Positions 1-10,699 of a stretch of 64,000 bases of DNA are shown in pieces. Positions within the stretch are counted from its first letter, which is position 1. Each line of letters begins with the position of its first letter. The stretch is from Atriophallophorus winterbourni (lineage: Eukaryota > Platyhelminthes > Trematoda > Plagiorchiida > Microphallidae): positions 21,850 through 85,849 of the forward strand of contig JACCGJ010001632.1 of assembly GCA_013407085.1 (NCBI GenBank). Reading direction: 5' to 3'. The notes beneath the pieces were generated by a model. That model searched no databases. It worked only from the letters and a program-made list of their open reading frames with translations, and was not told the origin of the DNA. The position numbers and the translations under genes are program-made.

Positions 1-85
1 TATCTTAGCCCACGTGCAGTCTATGACTGTGCGGCACTTTGCCTGGATCAGGCTTGTGCTTTCATACCATACCATACCATACGGA
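1..85 (+). repeat. SINE-like repeat, 3' fragment
   Basis: This is the 3' third of a repeat found six times in the first 6.3 kb. It carries the shared blocks GTGCGGCACTTTGCCTGG and CAGGCTTGTGCTTTCATAC and ends in a (CATAC)n tail. The tail runs directly into the left terminal repeat of the PiggyBac-like element at 81. The 5' part lies outside the window or is lost. Confidence 0.7.
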
Positions 86-112
86 AAATAAAAAATGGGA
101 CAAATTCGGTAA
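81..112. repeat. PiggyBac-like terminal inverted repeat, left
   Basis: Reads ACGGA, an A/T spacer, then AATGGGACAAATTCGGTA. It matches the reverse complement of the right end at 2041-2066 with one mismatch in 18 core positions, plus the ACGGA at the outer edge. The outermost TTAA/CCC seen on the right is missing here. Confidence 0.75.
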
Positions 113-280
113 AATCGTCCTGTGGTGGTACCTTTTCATTGATTTCCAACTGTAGTCAGCTATATGAGACATAAAAGTTATAAAAAGATTTCTCAATTAA
201 ATTTTTAATGTGAAACACACACAAGGTAGAAAAATAGGTTGAATAGAAAATAATGTATTTCCTTCATGCAGTCATCGCGA

Positions 281-1681
281 TCAAAACCCATGGAATGCCG
301 CAAAACAGTTCTTATGCATGTCTAAGCATAAGTGGACATTGCATTTAGCGCATAATATCTTCGTCTTTCCAGGATAGTTTTTGAACCTGCATCGGTTTCT
401 TTTTTTCTCGACACAAGGCACATGTGCCACTTGGTCCAACCTCACATCGTCGGATGGGGCTCCACACCTTCTTTTTGCTTCACCTCTTAGAGATGGGCGT
501 CCACGTTTAGGAGGCAAGCAAATTTTTACAGCTTTGGTAAGGGTGAAAGCTACCTCAAGTTTGAAGGAAGCAAGCTGGAGCACTTCTTTTTTTGGAAGAG
601 AAAGCCTCTTGCAGTCTCTACGATAACAAAGCCATGAATTAACTATAGCCATGTCAATGAAGTGATAGATCAGACGGTGATAAGCTTTCTTTGATTTCAT
701 GCTTATTCTATACAAAGAAAGAAGATGGTCTGCCAAATCTACACCACCCATTGACTTATTGTATCGTTTCACAATATCAGGGCAAGGTACTTCAATGGAC
801 CTCTTTGTAGTTTTATCAAATCTACGGACAGTTGATAGAGGATTTGCCCTGGCAAATGTAGACACCAAATTGACTACTTTGTTGTCGTACCAGCGAACCA
901 GGGTGACACTTGAATGTCCCTTCACCAGTTCTTTCTCCTCAAAGGAACCCCTGCCTTTTTTCATTAGGCGCTTGTCATTCTTCATGTTTTTTGGTAAGCA
1001 AGCTAATCGTGGCAGTCTAACTGTGCCGCAACAAAATATTCCCACATCTGTCAAGTATTGCAGAAGGGGTACAGAGGTGAACCAGTTATCAAAAAATACA
1101 AGATGGTTCTCATTGGAAGGAATGGTCTTGGCAAGATGTAGCACAATATCTGAGCTAGCACCGATGTTTGGGACGTTGGGATCATCGACGGGGGATATTT
1201 TCCCAGTATATGGGATGAAATCGCACATCATCCCACGATCGTCAGCGAGTACGAAAAGTTTGTAGCCAAACTTTTTAGGTTTATTTGGCAGGTATTGTTT
1301 GAGCCTTGATCTGCCTTTGAATGGCACCATTTGCTCATCAACGCAGAGATTTTGCTCTTTGGTTAGGTTTTGAAATTTTGTTCTTAAATGGTTTACTAGA
1401 GGTTTCACTTTGAACATTTGGTCAAAATCAGCATCTCCAGGTTTGCCAGCGTTTGTGTTATCAGCTAAATGAAGATTTGATTTGATGGCTTCAAATCTAT
1501 CTCGAGACATGCACTCAGCTGCATAGTCAGTGAGAGGAGAGAGCTTCTTGGCCCAGTGCATTCTTGTATTTGGTAACTTTGATATTGAGAAATACAGTAC
1601 AAGGCCCAACCATTTTTCCAGTTCTTCTTTGGGAACATAAGTGCCGGTTGTATCATTTTTGGGACACGCTCTTGTATAGCT
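281..1681 (-). pseudogene. PiggyBac-type transposase, 5'-truncated
   Basis: The frame is open from a stop at 1682-1684 down to the stop at 281-283 (466 codons). No good ATG starts it, and the usual N-terminal region is missing. Diagnostic blocks in order are KEELEKWLGLVLYFSISKLP, CVDEQMVPFKGR (first catalytic Asp), LVFFDNWFTSVPLL (second Asp), RYNKSMGGVDLADHLLS (third Asp) and a C-terminal Cys/His tail (CAKCNVHLCLDMHKNCF) resembling the PiggyBac zinc-binding domain. The DDD set is thus intact and no internal stop is seen, so the copy may be fairly young although its start is lost. The plus-strand ORFs over the same bases are shadows. Confidence 0.88.
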
Positions 1682-2040
1682 TCACATGCCGGATGTCACA
1701 TATTTGAGACATATATTCCGACAGTCATATTTCGCACAGAAAAATATTTCATCATTCGTGTATACGTTGAATGTGTTCAGAAGATGTCTATAAATGAAGC
1801 AAAAAATTATCAATGTATATACTTACAAGGTTTTTCAGCCATTGCACGCAGAAAAATGAAACACGGAGCGAAATTTCACAAGCGTCACCTCACTTCCGAA
1901 GTTTGTTGACAACTGGCGCGCCGCATGGCTCAGCCGTCTCAAACGCATACCAAACGAGAGCAGAACGTGTGCCGATTCCGATACCCCGGCATACGAAAGT
2001 GATCTGTCTAATTTAACCTATCATATACCTTTAAATTTTG

Positions 2041-2077
2041 TGTACCGAATTTGCCCCATTCGTCCGTTAAGGGTTAA
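2041..2077. repeat. PiggyBac-like terminal inverted repeat, right
   Basis: Inward reading gives TTAACCC, TTAACGGACG, then AATGGGGCAAATTCGGTA. It carries the expected terminal TTAA (2074-2077) and an adjacent second TTAA (2067-2070). It pairs with the left copy at 81-112. Confidence 0.8.
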
Positions 2078-2287
2078 GCAATATCTGGACGCATTTTTCG
2101 GAGAAAATTTATGCTGTTTGACGTATTCTTCCGTCTTTTACTACTTTTAATGCGTTTCAAGTTCCCCGATAATCTAGGAGCTATTTTAACGAGTTTGCTT
2201 AAAAACCAACTTTCCGTCATTCGCTGCACTGAAGAATGTCATGGGTAGCCGTCTAAGATCGACGCTGTCTAAACAAGCACTGCGATT

Positions 2288-2425
2288 CCAAAGACGCAGT
2301 GTAAGTGTGGGGGATGTGAGCAGCACATTAATTTGGTCATCCATCAGCGCCTCGAGCGTTTGACCAGAAGTGACTCTAGATTTGAACATCGTGGTTCGTT
2401 GTACGAACACTATTGAACAGTGGCA
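2288..2425 (+). repeat. Retrozyme-like family 2 unit (single, without core)
   Basis: Matches the unit at 35,105-35,215: GTAAGTGTGGGGGATGTGAG at the start, the palindromic block GCGCCTCGAGCG, and CATCGTGGTTCGTTGTACG at the end. The last block folds as a 7-bp hairpin (GGTTCGT/ACGAACC, with the final base changed in this copy). No hammerhead-like core precedes this copy. Confidence 0.6.
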
Positions 2426-3070
2426 ATGAAGTATAAATGTTTAACTCTTGCTTAACTTCTTAAGGTTGTCGCATTTTTTACCGCAACAAACGATTGAATA
2501 CTGAACACGAGCTCGTTTTGCGACCTTTAAACCACATGTTAGCAATATTTTTCATCAATTTTGTCCCACTGTACACAAGGTTTTTGGTTATACGAAAATA
2601 TATGCTGATTGTACCAGTATTAAACTTTGAGAGCAGCGAGTGAGAGTACGGGATCTGTCATTTTTTATTAAACTATTGAACTATCGTGGGCCAGACATCA
2701 GAAAGCAAGTGATTAAACTTCAAATTAAAGTAGCACAAAGATAAAAAGATAAAAGAAAATCAAACTCCAAGTATTTAGCCGACGGTGTGCGATTGAGGAT
2801 AGAAAATAAGATGTTGAGAATTCAGGCTTTGATTTCTTCCCTCTACTTGGAATATTAGATAGTTTTATTTCAGCAGCAAGGATAAATTTTAAATTAGCAA
2901 TCAATAGAGACAAATATGTGAACAGGAGCAATTCATCAGTTTGTTTTAGGGCTTACATAAAAATTGGGAGACCGATTTACCAATCTGTGTCGAACTCCCT
3001 TGTAAAGCTAAGCATGTCAGAAAATTACTTCAGCGGCCAACCACTCAGTTGTTGGAAAAGTGCTCACGCA

Positions 3071-3301
3071 CGAATATGCAATATTGCGTTACTTTTGTGC
3101 TTCGTGCTAACACCGTACAAAATTGAATGGCCATAAGTCGTGAGCTGCATGATGAAATACGTTAGAGTCTCAATGCCATTTCCAGTTATATTTTATTTTT
3201 CATCTGTCTAGGCCTGGGCAACCAGAAAGTAACTTAGCCTATGTGCAGCCTATGACTATGAGGCGCTTTGCCTGGACCAGGTTTCTGCTTTCATACATAC
3301 A
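3071..3301 (+). repeat. SINE-like repeat, diverged full-length copy
   Basis: Follows the same order of blocks as the 3,434 copy: a 5' ATGCAAT...TTGTGCT block, GGCCATAAG, GAGTCTCA, TCTGTCTAGGCCTGGGCAAC and GCCTGGACCAGG, with a short (CATA)n tail. It is more diverged than the other copies and lies at the 3' edge of the minus-strand LINE remnant. Confidence 0.7.
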
Positions 3302-3433
3302 AAGGTCCTGGACTCTGTCGAGATAATCCATATCTGTTTTTCAAATACGGTGCCCAGGATTGAACACAGCATTCTAAGTGAGGTCGCATGACCACCTTGT
3401 ATAAGGGAATGAATATAGGTTTTCAGCATCACA

Positions 3434-3670
3434 CGGATGTGCAATCGTACAGTACTTCTGTGCTGTACGGCTAACATCGTGCTAAATTGATTGGCCATAG
3501 GTGGTGAGCTGCATGCTGAAACAGGCTGGAGTCTCACTACCATTTCTATTTTCATTCTCATATCTGTCTAGGCCTGGGCAACCTGACAGTATCTCAGCCC
3601 ACGTGCAGTCTCTGACTGTACGGCACTTTGCCTGGACCAGGCTTGTGCATTCATTCATTCATTTCATTCA
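3434..3670 (+). repeat. SINE-like element, full length, with target-site duplication
   Basis: Both sides carry the 13-base direct repeat TTTCAGCATCACA (3,421-3,433 and 3,671-3,683), which defines a 237-bp insertion in the minus-strand LINE. The body begins CGGATGTGCAATCG and contains GATTGGCCATAGGTGGTGAG and GGCTGGAGTCTCACTACC, which weakly resemble pol III A and B boxes. It ends in (CATT)n. No coding potential is seen. A tRNA origin is possible but not established. Confidence 0.85.
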
Positions 3671-4343
3671 TTTCAGCATCACAACGCTGAACACAGTCTG
3701 AATAGTTCTCTACGAGCATTGTTTGAAGCCTCGACACACTGAGTAGACCACCTAAAAATCTCCTGTAATAATAATGCCGAGATCTGTCACTTTCTGATCC
3801 GCAGCTATTCTGATGATTCCTTCGTTGAATTCTAGTTGTGTCGTTGCGGAATCAGTGGTCTGAATACAGCTTTTCGCCAAGTTTAGTGGCAAATTAAATG
3901 TCTCTGTACATTCGATAACTTGTTCTAAATCAGAGCGTATATCTACCGTCGGATCCTAGGATTTTAACACCATTAGCAATCAGGAAGCAAAGTGAACTCA
4001 AGCAGGCTTCCAGATCGTTTACAATAATAAGAAAGAGTAGTGGACCAAGAAATAAGACTTGAGGCACTCCACTGAGTATCACCGATTTTTCCGAGCACCC
4101 CCTCAAATACTAACATAGTTAGTGCGATTGGTTCGGAAGCTATCTAACCAACGATGTACTTCACCTGTGATGCCACACATCCTCAGCTTGTGCAGAAGGT
4201 TCACTGCGTCAAAAGCCATCTGAAAATCAAGGTGGCATAGTTTGACTACTCTCCATTCATCGGACCGCATTGCCACTTCATCGAGAAAGCTCAAAAGATT
4301 TGCTAAGCAGGACCTTCCTTTTTAGAATCCATGTGGACATCGC

Positions 4344-4550
4344 ATGTATGTATGTATGAAAGCACAACCCTGATCCAGGCAAAGTGCCGCACAGGCAGAG
4401 ACGGCACTTGGGCTGAGATACTGTTGGTTGCCCAGGCCTAGACAGATATGACAAAAGAAATAGAAATGATAGTGAAACTCCAGCGTGTTTCAGCATGCAG
4501 CTCACTACCGTTGGCCAATCAATTTAGCACGATGTTAGCCGCACAGCATC
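4344..4550 (-). repeat. SINE-like element inside LINE
   Basis: Reverse-oriented copy of the same SINE, with tail (CATA)n at 4,344-4,358. The LINE resumes on both sides (NYRPVSLISILCK before it, KGRSCLANLLSFL after it). A short GCGATG flanks both ends and may be the remains of the target duplication. Confidence 0.8.
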
Positions 4551-5684
4551 GCGTAGCAAAGAATTGGCTACCAAATGTTTATATATCTGATGCAGAATCG
4601 TTTTCCAAGCTCTTGCAAAGAATGCTAATCAGGCTTACTGGTCTATAGTTGCGTACATCCGAACTGGGACACTGTTTGTGAATGGCTACCGCCGCCGTCG
4701 TTTCCAATCATCAGGTAGTATACCTTGGAGTAAGGTAGCCGCAAAACGTTTGCAGATTGCCAGGCTAATTGTAGTCGCGATCGGTTTAAGAATAACAGGA
4801 TGTATACCGTCGAGGCCAATCGACTTAGTCATATCCAGCTGCGACAGAAATGTGGTGACCATTTCCTGATTAACCTCAACAGAGCTAAAGACAGGTGCGC
4901 TACACTTGTTAGTTTCTAAACGGTTAAGTGAATCACGCCAATGAACACAGTAGAAGAAATTATGCGAGGCATGGGTCTTTTCCTGTGCAGTCAAAGCCGT
5001 GTAGCGATCATCCAGTTGCAATGTACCTATTGCTTCTCCTAAAGATAGCTTAGGTTCAACATAGCCATAAAATGCTTTCTTTTATTTTTGGCAAGTCTGG
5101 ATTCGAAGTTCATTTTAGCTTTTCTTTGCAGCGCAAAGGCTGAATTTCTGGTCTGTATATAGCGCAGTCTAGACCTATGAGTTCCAGAGAATTTGAAATC
5201 CCTACTACTACGGTCACGCCATCTGATATTCCTACGAATAGACGCACTCCACCAGTGGGGTTTCGTCGCGTTTTCACTGGTTTCAAAGGAGCAAAACGTT
5301 TCTGTTGTTGTAAAAGGTGCCGTCTTGTAATATTCCATCTGATTTCTATACTAGGTTCCAATTCATCTGATTTCTAATTCAGCTCCATTGCCTTCGTTTG
5401 TAGTCGGACGATGTCCAGGCGACCAAAGTTGCGGGACATCTTCACTTGGTGTCTAGGTTGCACTAAATTCCAGTCAAAAAATAACGGTTTAGTCGCTCTT
5501 GCCTAGTGACAAAAAAATATTTAATCTGATAAATATGTCTTTTACGAGACGACAGGATCAAATCCAAAGTGGACGGAGTATGTCTCAATCTAAACCTTGT
5601 AGGTTATCTAACATACTGATAAAGGGCCCTAATATGAAATCAGTCCATATATTACGACTCAGCTGACTGATGAAGTAATTTAAG

Positions 5685-5921
5685 TATATGGTATGAAAGC
5701 ACAAGCCTGATCTAAGCAAAGTGCCGCACAGCCAGAGACTGCACGTGGGTTAGGATACTGTCAGGTTGCCCAGGCCTAGACAGATATGAGAATGCAAAAA
5801 GAATAGGAAATAGTAGTGAGACTCCAGCCTGTTTCAGCATGCAGCTCACTATCTCTGGCCAATCAATTAAGCACGGTATTAGCCGCGCAGCACAAAGTAC
5901 TGCACGATTGCACATCAGTGC
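5685..5921 (-). repeat. SINE-like element
   Basis: Reverse-oriented, nearly complete copy. Its 5' end reads GATGTGCAATCGTGCAGTAC and its 3' end carries the GCACTTTGCTTAGATCAGG block and a short (CATAC) tail. It is similar in length to the 3,434 copy. The bases beyond its 5' end (5,922-6,000) do not belong to the SINE and were not identified. Confidence 0.75.
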
Positions 5922-6093
5922 AATGATGAGTTCACGTCGAATCCGAGGGATCTGATACAGGTTTTCGAGATCACTAAGACTAATAAACACCTGTGTCATG
6001 GACTACTTTTGATAGCACCGTTTCGGAAAAAAATGGGGTACGTCTTCAAGCTGGCTCATTAGCCTAGACGGTTGAACTGTCGTAATTTTTTTC

Positions 6094-6270
6094 CTCTGAC
6101 TGTGCGGCACTATGCCTGGATCAGGCTTGTGCTTTCATACATACATACATGCGATGTCCACATGAATTCTAAAAAGGAAGGTCCCCTCTTCGCAGAATAT
6201 TGGCAAATGACGCCGAACCTGCTGAACTCCGCCAGAACCCTGTATCGACTACCATATGGTAATCTTTTAA
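6094..6270 (+). repeat. SINE-LINE chimeric fragment
   Basis: A 5'-truncated SINE (6,094-6,151) is followed directly by GCGATGTCCACATGAATTC and AAAAAGGAAGGTCC. This is the same LINE sequence, at the same junction base, as found next to the SINE at 4,344 (opposite strand). After about 75 unrelated bases, AATCTTTTAAGCTGAGCTTT resumes LINE similarity. It is a second copy of an already formed SINE-in-LINE junction. Confidence 0.7.
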
Positions 6271-7203
6271 GCTGAGCTTTTGGTACAATAATACACTATT
6301 AACTATTAACGAAGATTGTGTACTTTCAGATAGAACTTCGTTGTTCAAAACATGAGCAGAGGCCCATCACAAAGCTTCCCTGGCCTTCCGTGTGCAGTCC
6401 CTATAAACCCATTCCAGAAACCTAATTTTACAATAGGCTTCGTAATGCTTGGCAGGAATGCCAGAGCATTTAGGATGCGCCCATCTCTGGCACTCATCAC
6501 AAGCTATGCCTTTAACTATTTTATCCATATTGTATTGGATTTCCTCGCAGCCTCTGGCTCTTCAAAAGAAATAAATTGAAGTCTAGTCGTGCATCATACG
6601 TAAAATCCATCAATGAGTAACAAGCGTTACAAAGTACCGCGTGTAGCCCAGGGGCTCATAAGTGCAACATTTCGTTCCAATAATTGAATCAGAATTATTT
6701 ATTATAAACAATAGAAGAACAAAAGTTTTACATAGTCTTATCGGAGTTTTATGCAAATATACAACGAAAGTTGAGGTAAATCACCACAGGTTATTATAAG
6801 TTTTTCGCAGAAGTATAACACAAAAAGTTTAAGTATGTACTAGAGAACCGTGTACGCAGTCGCTGAGTATAGATACTGGCAAAATCGGATGATTGAAACT
6901 GGCGCACATAGATCGATTCCGTCCAGTTGGCATAGGATAGATTGAAGCTGTCTCTGATCGAGCGTTCAGATTCATTTCGGTGGTATGCCGAAAAACAGCG
7001 TCCACCACTTCCAATAATACTCTCAAGAATGAGTTGTCGTATGAGAATGATACGGAATGCAACGAAAAATTCCCCTCAGCCATGTGCGAAGAGAAGCATT
7101 AGTGTCTACCAATGAAAACATAAAATTAATGCTAAATAATCAATCATGCGAACATATCTTTAGTCTGCCTATTAAAATGTAACATACAATTTATTTTAGA
7201 AGA

Positions 7204-9225
7204 CAATTACATTAATTTACAACTCTTTGACTGAAAAACTGCTTCCTAAATATAATTCTAACACTTGACCTTGACAGTTTCAACGTGTGACCTTGACAAC
7301 ACAAAATTGGCGCGACGACAAACATATCATCTGGATGGACACTAATGAAACCCATCATGATTTTGAATGTTTGAATTAGATCATCTAATATACACCTTGT
7401 TTTTAGCAGACAAATATTGAGAATCAGCCAACGTTCTGTATACGAACTAACAGATTGTCCTTCAGTGATTCGACGAGCAAGACGCTTGGCATACGTCATC
7501 TTATTCCTCTCCATTTCATCTTCATCTTCTGTATCGACTGCAGAGGTTTCCATAGTGTAAGCCGCATTACATTCTGTTCAATGACATTATTTAGCCATCC
7601 ACATGATTTTTATTTCGATGTATTGCTTCCAATTAAATGTGGAGTGCATTTCTAATTCCACCGATAAGCATTTGTCAAGATCATGTTTGAACCGCTCTAC
7701 GCTGGCAGCATCAACGACAGTTGCTGTGAGGGCATCCGTATGTTAACTATATTGGTGGATGGGCTGCACTTCACAGTAAGTCATTGATTTCGCTTTTGAA
7801 GGTTTAGAACATGACCTCTAGTTTTGGCATTCTTTGTGAGCGTACAATATATCGACATCTCGTTACGATACCGTGCTAGCGTTATCCGCCTTGTCATCGG
7901 CCAGTCATATCTTATTTTGCTGTTTGTTGGTTTTTTGAACAGATGCGAGTAAATCTCATCTGGGCCTGGTCAAATTCCGTTCGACGCTGTCAATAGCTTA
8001 AAGATTTTATTCCGATAACCAATTTTGTATTACGACATTGCTCTCGACACAACGGATTGCATTTACACATAGCTAATGGGTAGATAGCCTGGTGTCCATA
8101 ATCAATGATTGGCCTGAGCTGCGCTACGCATAGCACTTTGAACCACCGGCTGTTGTAATAGAAAATGATCTACAAATTACCCTCAGATTACGGTGAACAA
8201 TTCCAATCTTCTTACCAGCGTCAGATTTGGTTTCCAATGAGCCGGACACTTTAACTCCAAGCTCTTTGTCATCAGCTACTGGTGGAGTGGTTTTGCTTCC
8301 AGTGTAATAATATCGATGCCATAGACCAGATTATGAGTGAAGAGTGGTATTTTTTGTTCGTTTATCGGAAACAACCACCCATTTGACCAGGCTACATTTC
8401 CGTTACAGTATGACTGCAAGCTCTAGCATTTATTAAGCGGATTGCGGAACCCCAAAATTTAAGATGGTTTGCAAATAAAAAGCACTTCAATTAGATCACG
8501 CTTAATAAATCACTGACAATTTCCATGAACAAAAAGGGATCCTTGCAGGACACCGGAGTTCGTATCTCTAGGTTCAAAAAAGCGTTGTTTACACAAACTC
8601 GATTGGTCCGCCCAAAACAGAAAATCTGCAATTCCTTCAAGCGGATTGCCATCGAGACTTTGCATTTCGACGACGCCATTGAACGACTTGTTGAAATCAA
8701 TCAAAATAACATCAACTAAACAACGGGAATCGATTAGCTCGCACCAGTGCGCAAGAACTGTCAAAAGATTCCAGCCACATGATCTATGCGTGGTAGATTT
8801 CTGCTATTTTGCGTTTTAGTGTCATGTTTTGGCATGAGTCTATCAGTTTATTCTTCAATATCTGACCCATCGTCTTCCCGAAAACCGATGTTTATACAAT
8901 AGATTGATAATTGGCTATAAACTATAATTCCGTTTATGGACTTCGACTTGTTCATACCTTGTTTTCATGTTTTGAACAAGCGAGTGGAATCCATGAAATG
9001 TTGGAATACCTGAATCTAGGTTGCATTTATGATAAAAGCTAGTTCTTTAAGTAGATGCGGCTGAATCCCATATGCTCCTGGTAAGCATTTTATGCTGAGC
9101 CTTTCTAAAAATTGACACATTGAAATTGTAGGTGTTACAAAATGATTTAAAGAATCCTGCTGACCTTTTTTAAGTTTAGTGCCTGACTGTGCTTCGTGGA
9201 GGCATACTGCGTCCTGAACCACTAC
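7204..9225 (-). pseudogene. Degraded LINE reverse transcriptase, patchwork of at least two copies
   Basis: Minus-strand reading gives LPGAYGIQPHLLKELA (about 9,060), VDVILIDFNKSFNGVV (about 8,680), then a second pre-catalytic block PGPDEIYSHLFKK (about 7,950). C-terminal tails follow: TVVDAASVERFKHDLDKCL (about 7,690) and SYTERWLILNICLLKTRCIL...GHTLKLSRSS...FFSQRVVN (7,212-7,440). Two N-terminal RT blocks and two tails show that more than one element is present. Frameshifts are many. The 8,060-8,490 stretch shows nothing I can assign. Confidence 0.65.
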
Positions 9226-10690
9226 GAATTCATCTCATCCCGATCGAATAACTTATATTCCTCGTACACGAATGTTGGTAAATGTGGAGGCGTTTGCTTT
9301 CTCTCACGCATATTACCAAAAACGCGCTTTTGGCATCCTATCAACTCAAAAGAATTTTTCTCTTTTCGCTTCGCGATGGTGCAAAGGTAACGAACCTCGA
9401 AAATTCAAAATAGGTTGCATCCCATTGCTTTCTTGCAGTACGGTTCAGTTTGTGCAAGACAGCAGGTAGCTACCGAGCCAATCGAGCGTTCATAATTTCC
9501 TCTCTGTGGAAAGCTGCGGAGAATCTCTCACCACTTCCAAAATGTTTTTTTTCTTTTGGTCCGTTTGAAATGTTCGACGATCACGACGCTAATGGATTAT
9601 TCGGATTGTACTAAGCACCGCGTTATAATCTATGCTGGAACCAGAAAAAAGCAGTTCCTCTTCCTCAGCACGGTGAGAGGTTAGCTGAAGTAGGATCGTG
9701 TATGAAAACAGAAGACTCTAGAATATTCTTTCTTGGCGGGATAACGCTAAAAATTGATCTGTATAAGCTTGTATTTTTAAAATAGTGAATACTCAGGAAA
9801 AAACTTACCCAGTATTGGTTCAAACCCTGATTGAAACATTATTCGGAACTGCAACTGTGATTGAAACAAACTGTCGAGCGTCTTAATCATGACTGTATTC
9901 TTCTTTTGGGCTGCACTCAGTTTGACATAGAAACAAGCGATTGCGATTGATAACTTGTAGCAAGCCGGGATACTCGAAACAACTTGAACGTTTTCCCTGG
10001 CTAGACATATACGGTGCCCATGTTGTGCAAACCATACTTCAAGAGGTGTGCAACGACACCGCCTCTCGTATCGTCTTGTCTATCGAATCTTAGAACGTAA
10101 AACTGTTCGCTGATGTTTATGGGCACATCTTGGAGCGCAGACAGACAGGTGTCAGAAAGCGCATTAACCCCTGGGTATAACTGTTTCAGATCTCATATTT
10201 GCACATTTTCGATGTTCTAGCTACATTGACCACCGTTGAAGGACGGTGTAACTGACCAACTTGTTCATCTATCGCATCGGCTGCAATTGTCCCTGAGCTC
10301 ATATTTCGTGCACAACAGACGTACAAGTTTGAGCTGGTACGACATTTGGTAAGCTATGCGATATTACACTATTCTGTCTTTTTATTTGATATAAGCGGCA
10401 GATGTATGCACCGCTAAAATATTACTGCAAACAGTGGTATTTTGCAAAAATCCCATAGTGATATTTATGTAAATCAGAGAAGCTAGAGTGGACCAAAACG
10501 TTAGCAAGCTATGCACTTGTTGCCCCTGACCACATTTTTGTTGCAGTTAATGTTGAGGCAACAAATATTTGTATTCATTTTTGAGATGTATGAGTAACGA
10601 TAATGTTCCAGAAAAATACTGGGTAATTTTATCACAAGAGTAATTAATCAGCGGAAAATATAGAAATATAATGAACGTTTTGCTTTTAAT
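9226..10690. other. No recognisable feature
   Basis: Only short ORFs without family resemblance on either strand. Since it lies between minus-strand LINE parts, it may be a later insertion or unrecognisable LINE sequence. Confidence 0.4.
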
Positions 10691-10699
10691 AATATAAAA

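Larger units (their letters stand above)
81..2077 (-). mobile_element. PiggyBac-like DNA transposon with terminal inverted repeats
   Basis: A minus-strand DDD transposase frame is bracketed by an inverted repeat. The left copy (81-112) and right copy (2041-2077) share the core AATGGG-x-CAAATTCGGTA when read inward, with one mismatch. The right end finishes in TTAA preceded by CCC-type bases, as PiggyBac ends do. The left end has no clear TTAA and abuts a SINE tail. The element is about 2.0 kb, and the family inserts at TTAA. The transposase 5' end is broken, so the copy is probably immobile unless supplied in trans. Confidence 0.85.
3302..5400 (-). pseudogene. LINE (CR1/Jockey-like) reverse-transcriptase remnant with SINE insertions
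   Basis: Read on the minus strand from 5,400 downward, pieces of one reverse transcriptase follow in the right order in shifting frames. They are the pre-RT block (KAKMNFESRLAKNKRK, about 5,100), TKSIGLDGIHPVILKPIA (about 4,800), SDVRNYRPVSLISILCKSL (about 4,650), KGRSCLANLLSFLDEVAMR (about 4,290), CHLDFQMAFDAVN (about 4,210), a block matching the post-catalytic region (about 3,800-3,980) and VVMRPHLECCVQSWAPYL (about 3,350). Two SINE copies interrupt it. Frameshifts and stops make it dead. Confidence 0.8.

Noticed and set aside
381..1265. Plus-strand ORFs of 81 and 188 codons
   Set aside because: They are antisense shadows of the PiggyBac transposase, which has clear family motifs on the minus strand.
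5645..5685. CTGATGA followed by GAAA as a further hammerhead
   Set aside because: The bases between the boxes cannot form stem II, there is no CCGG helix, and the flanks do not match either repeat family.
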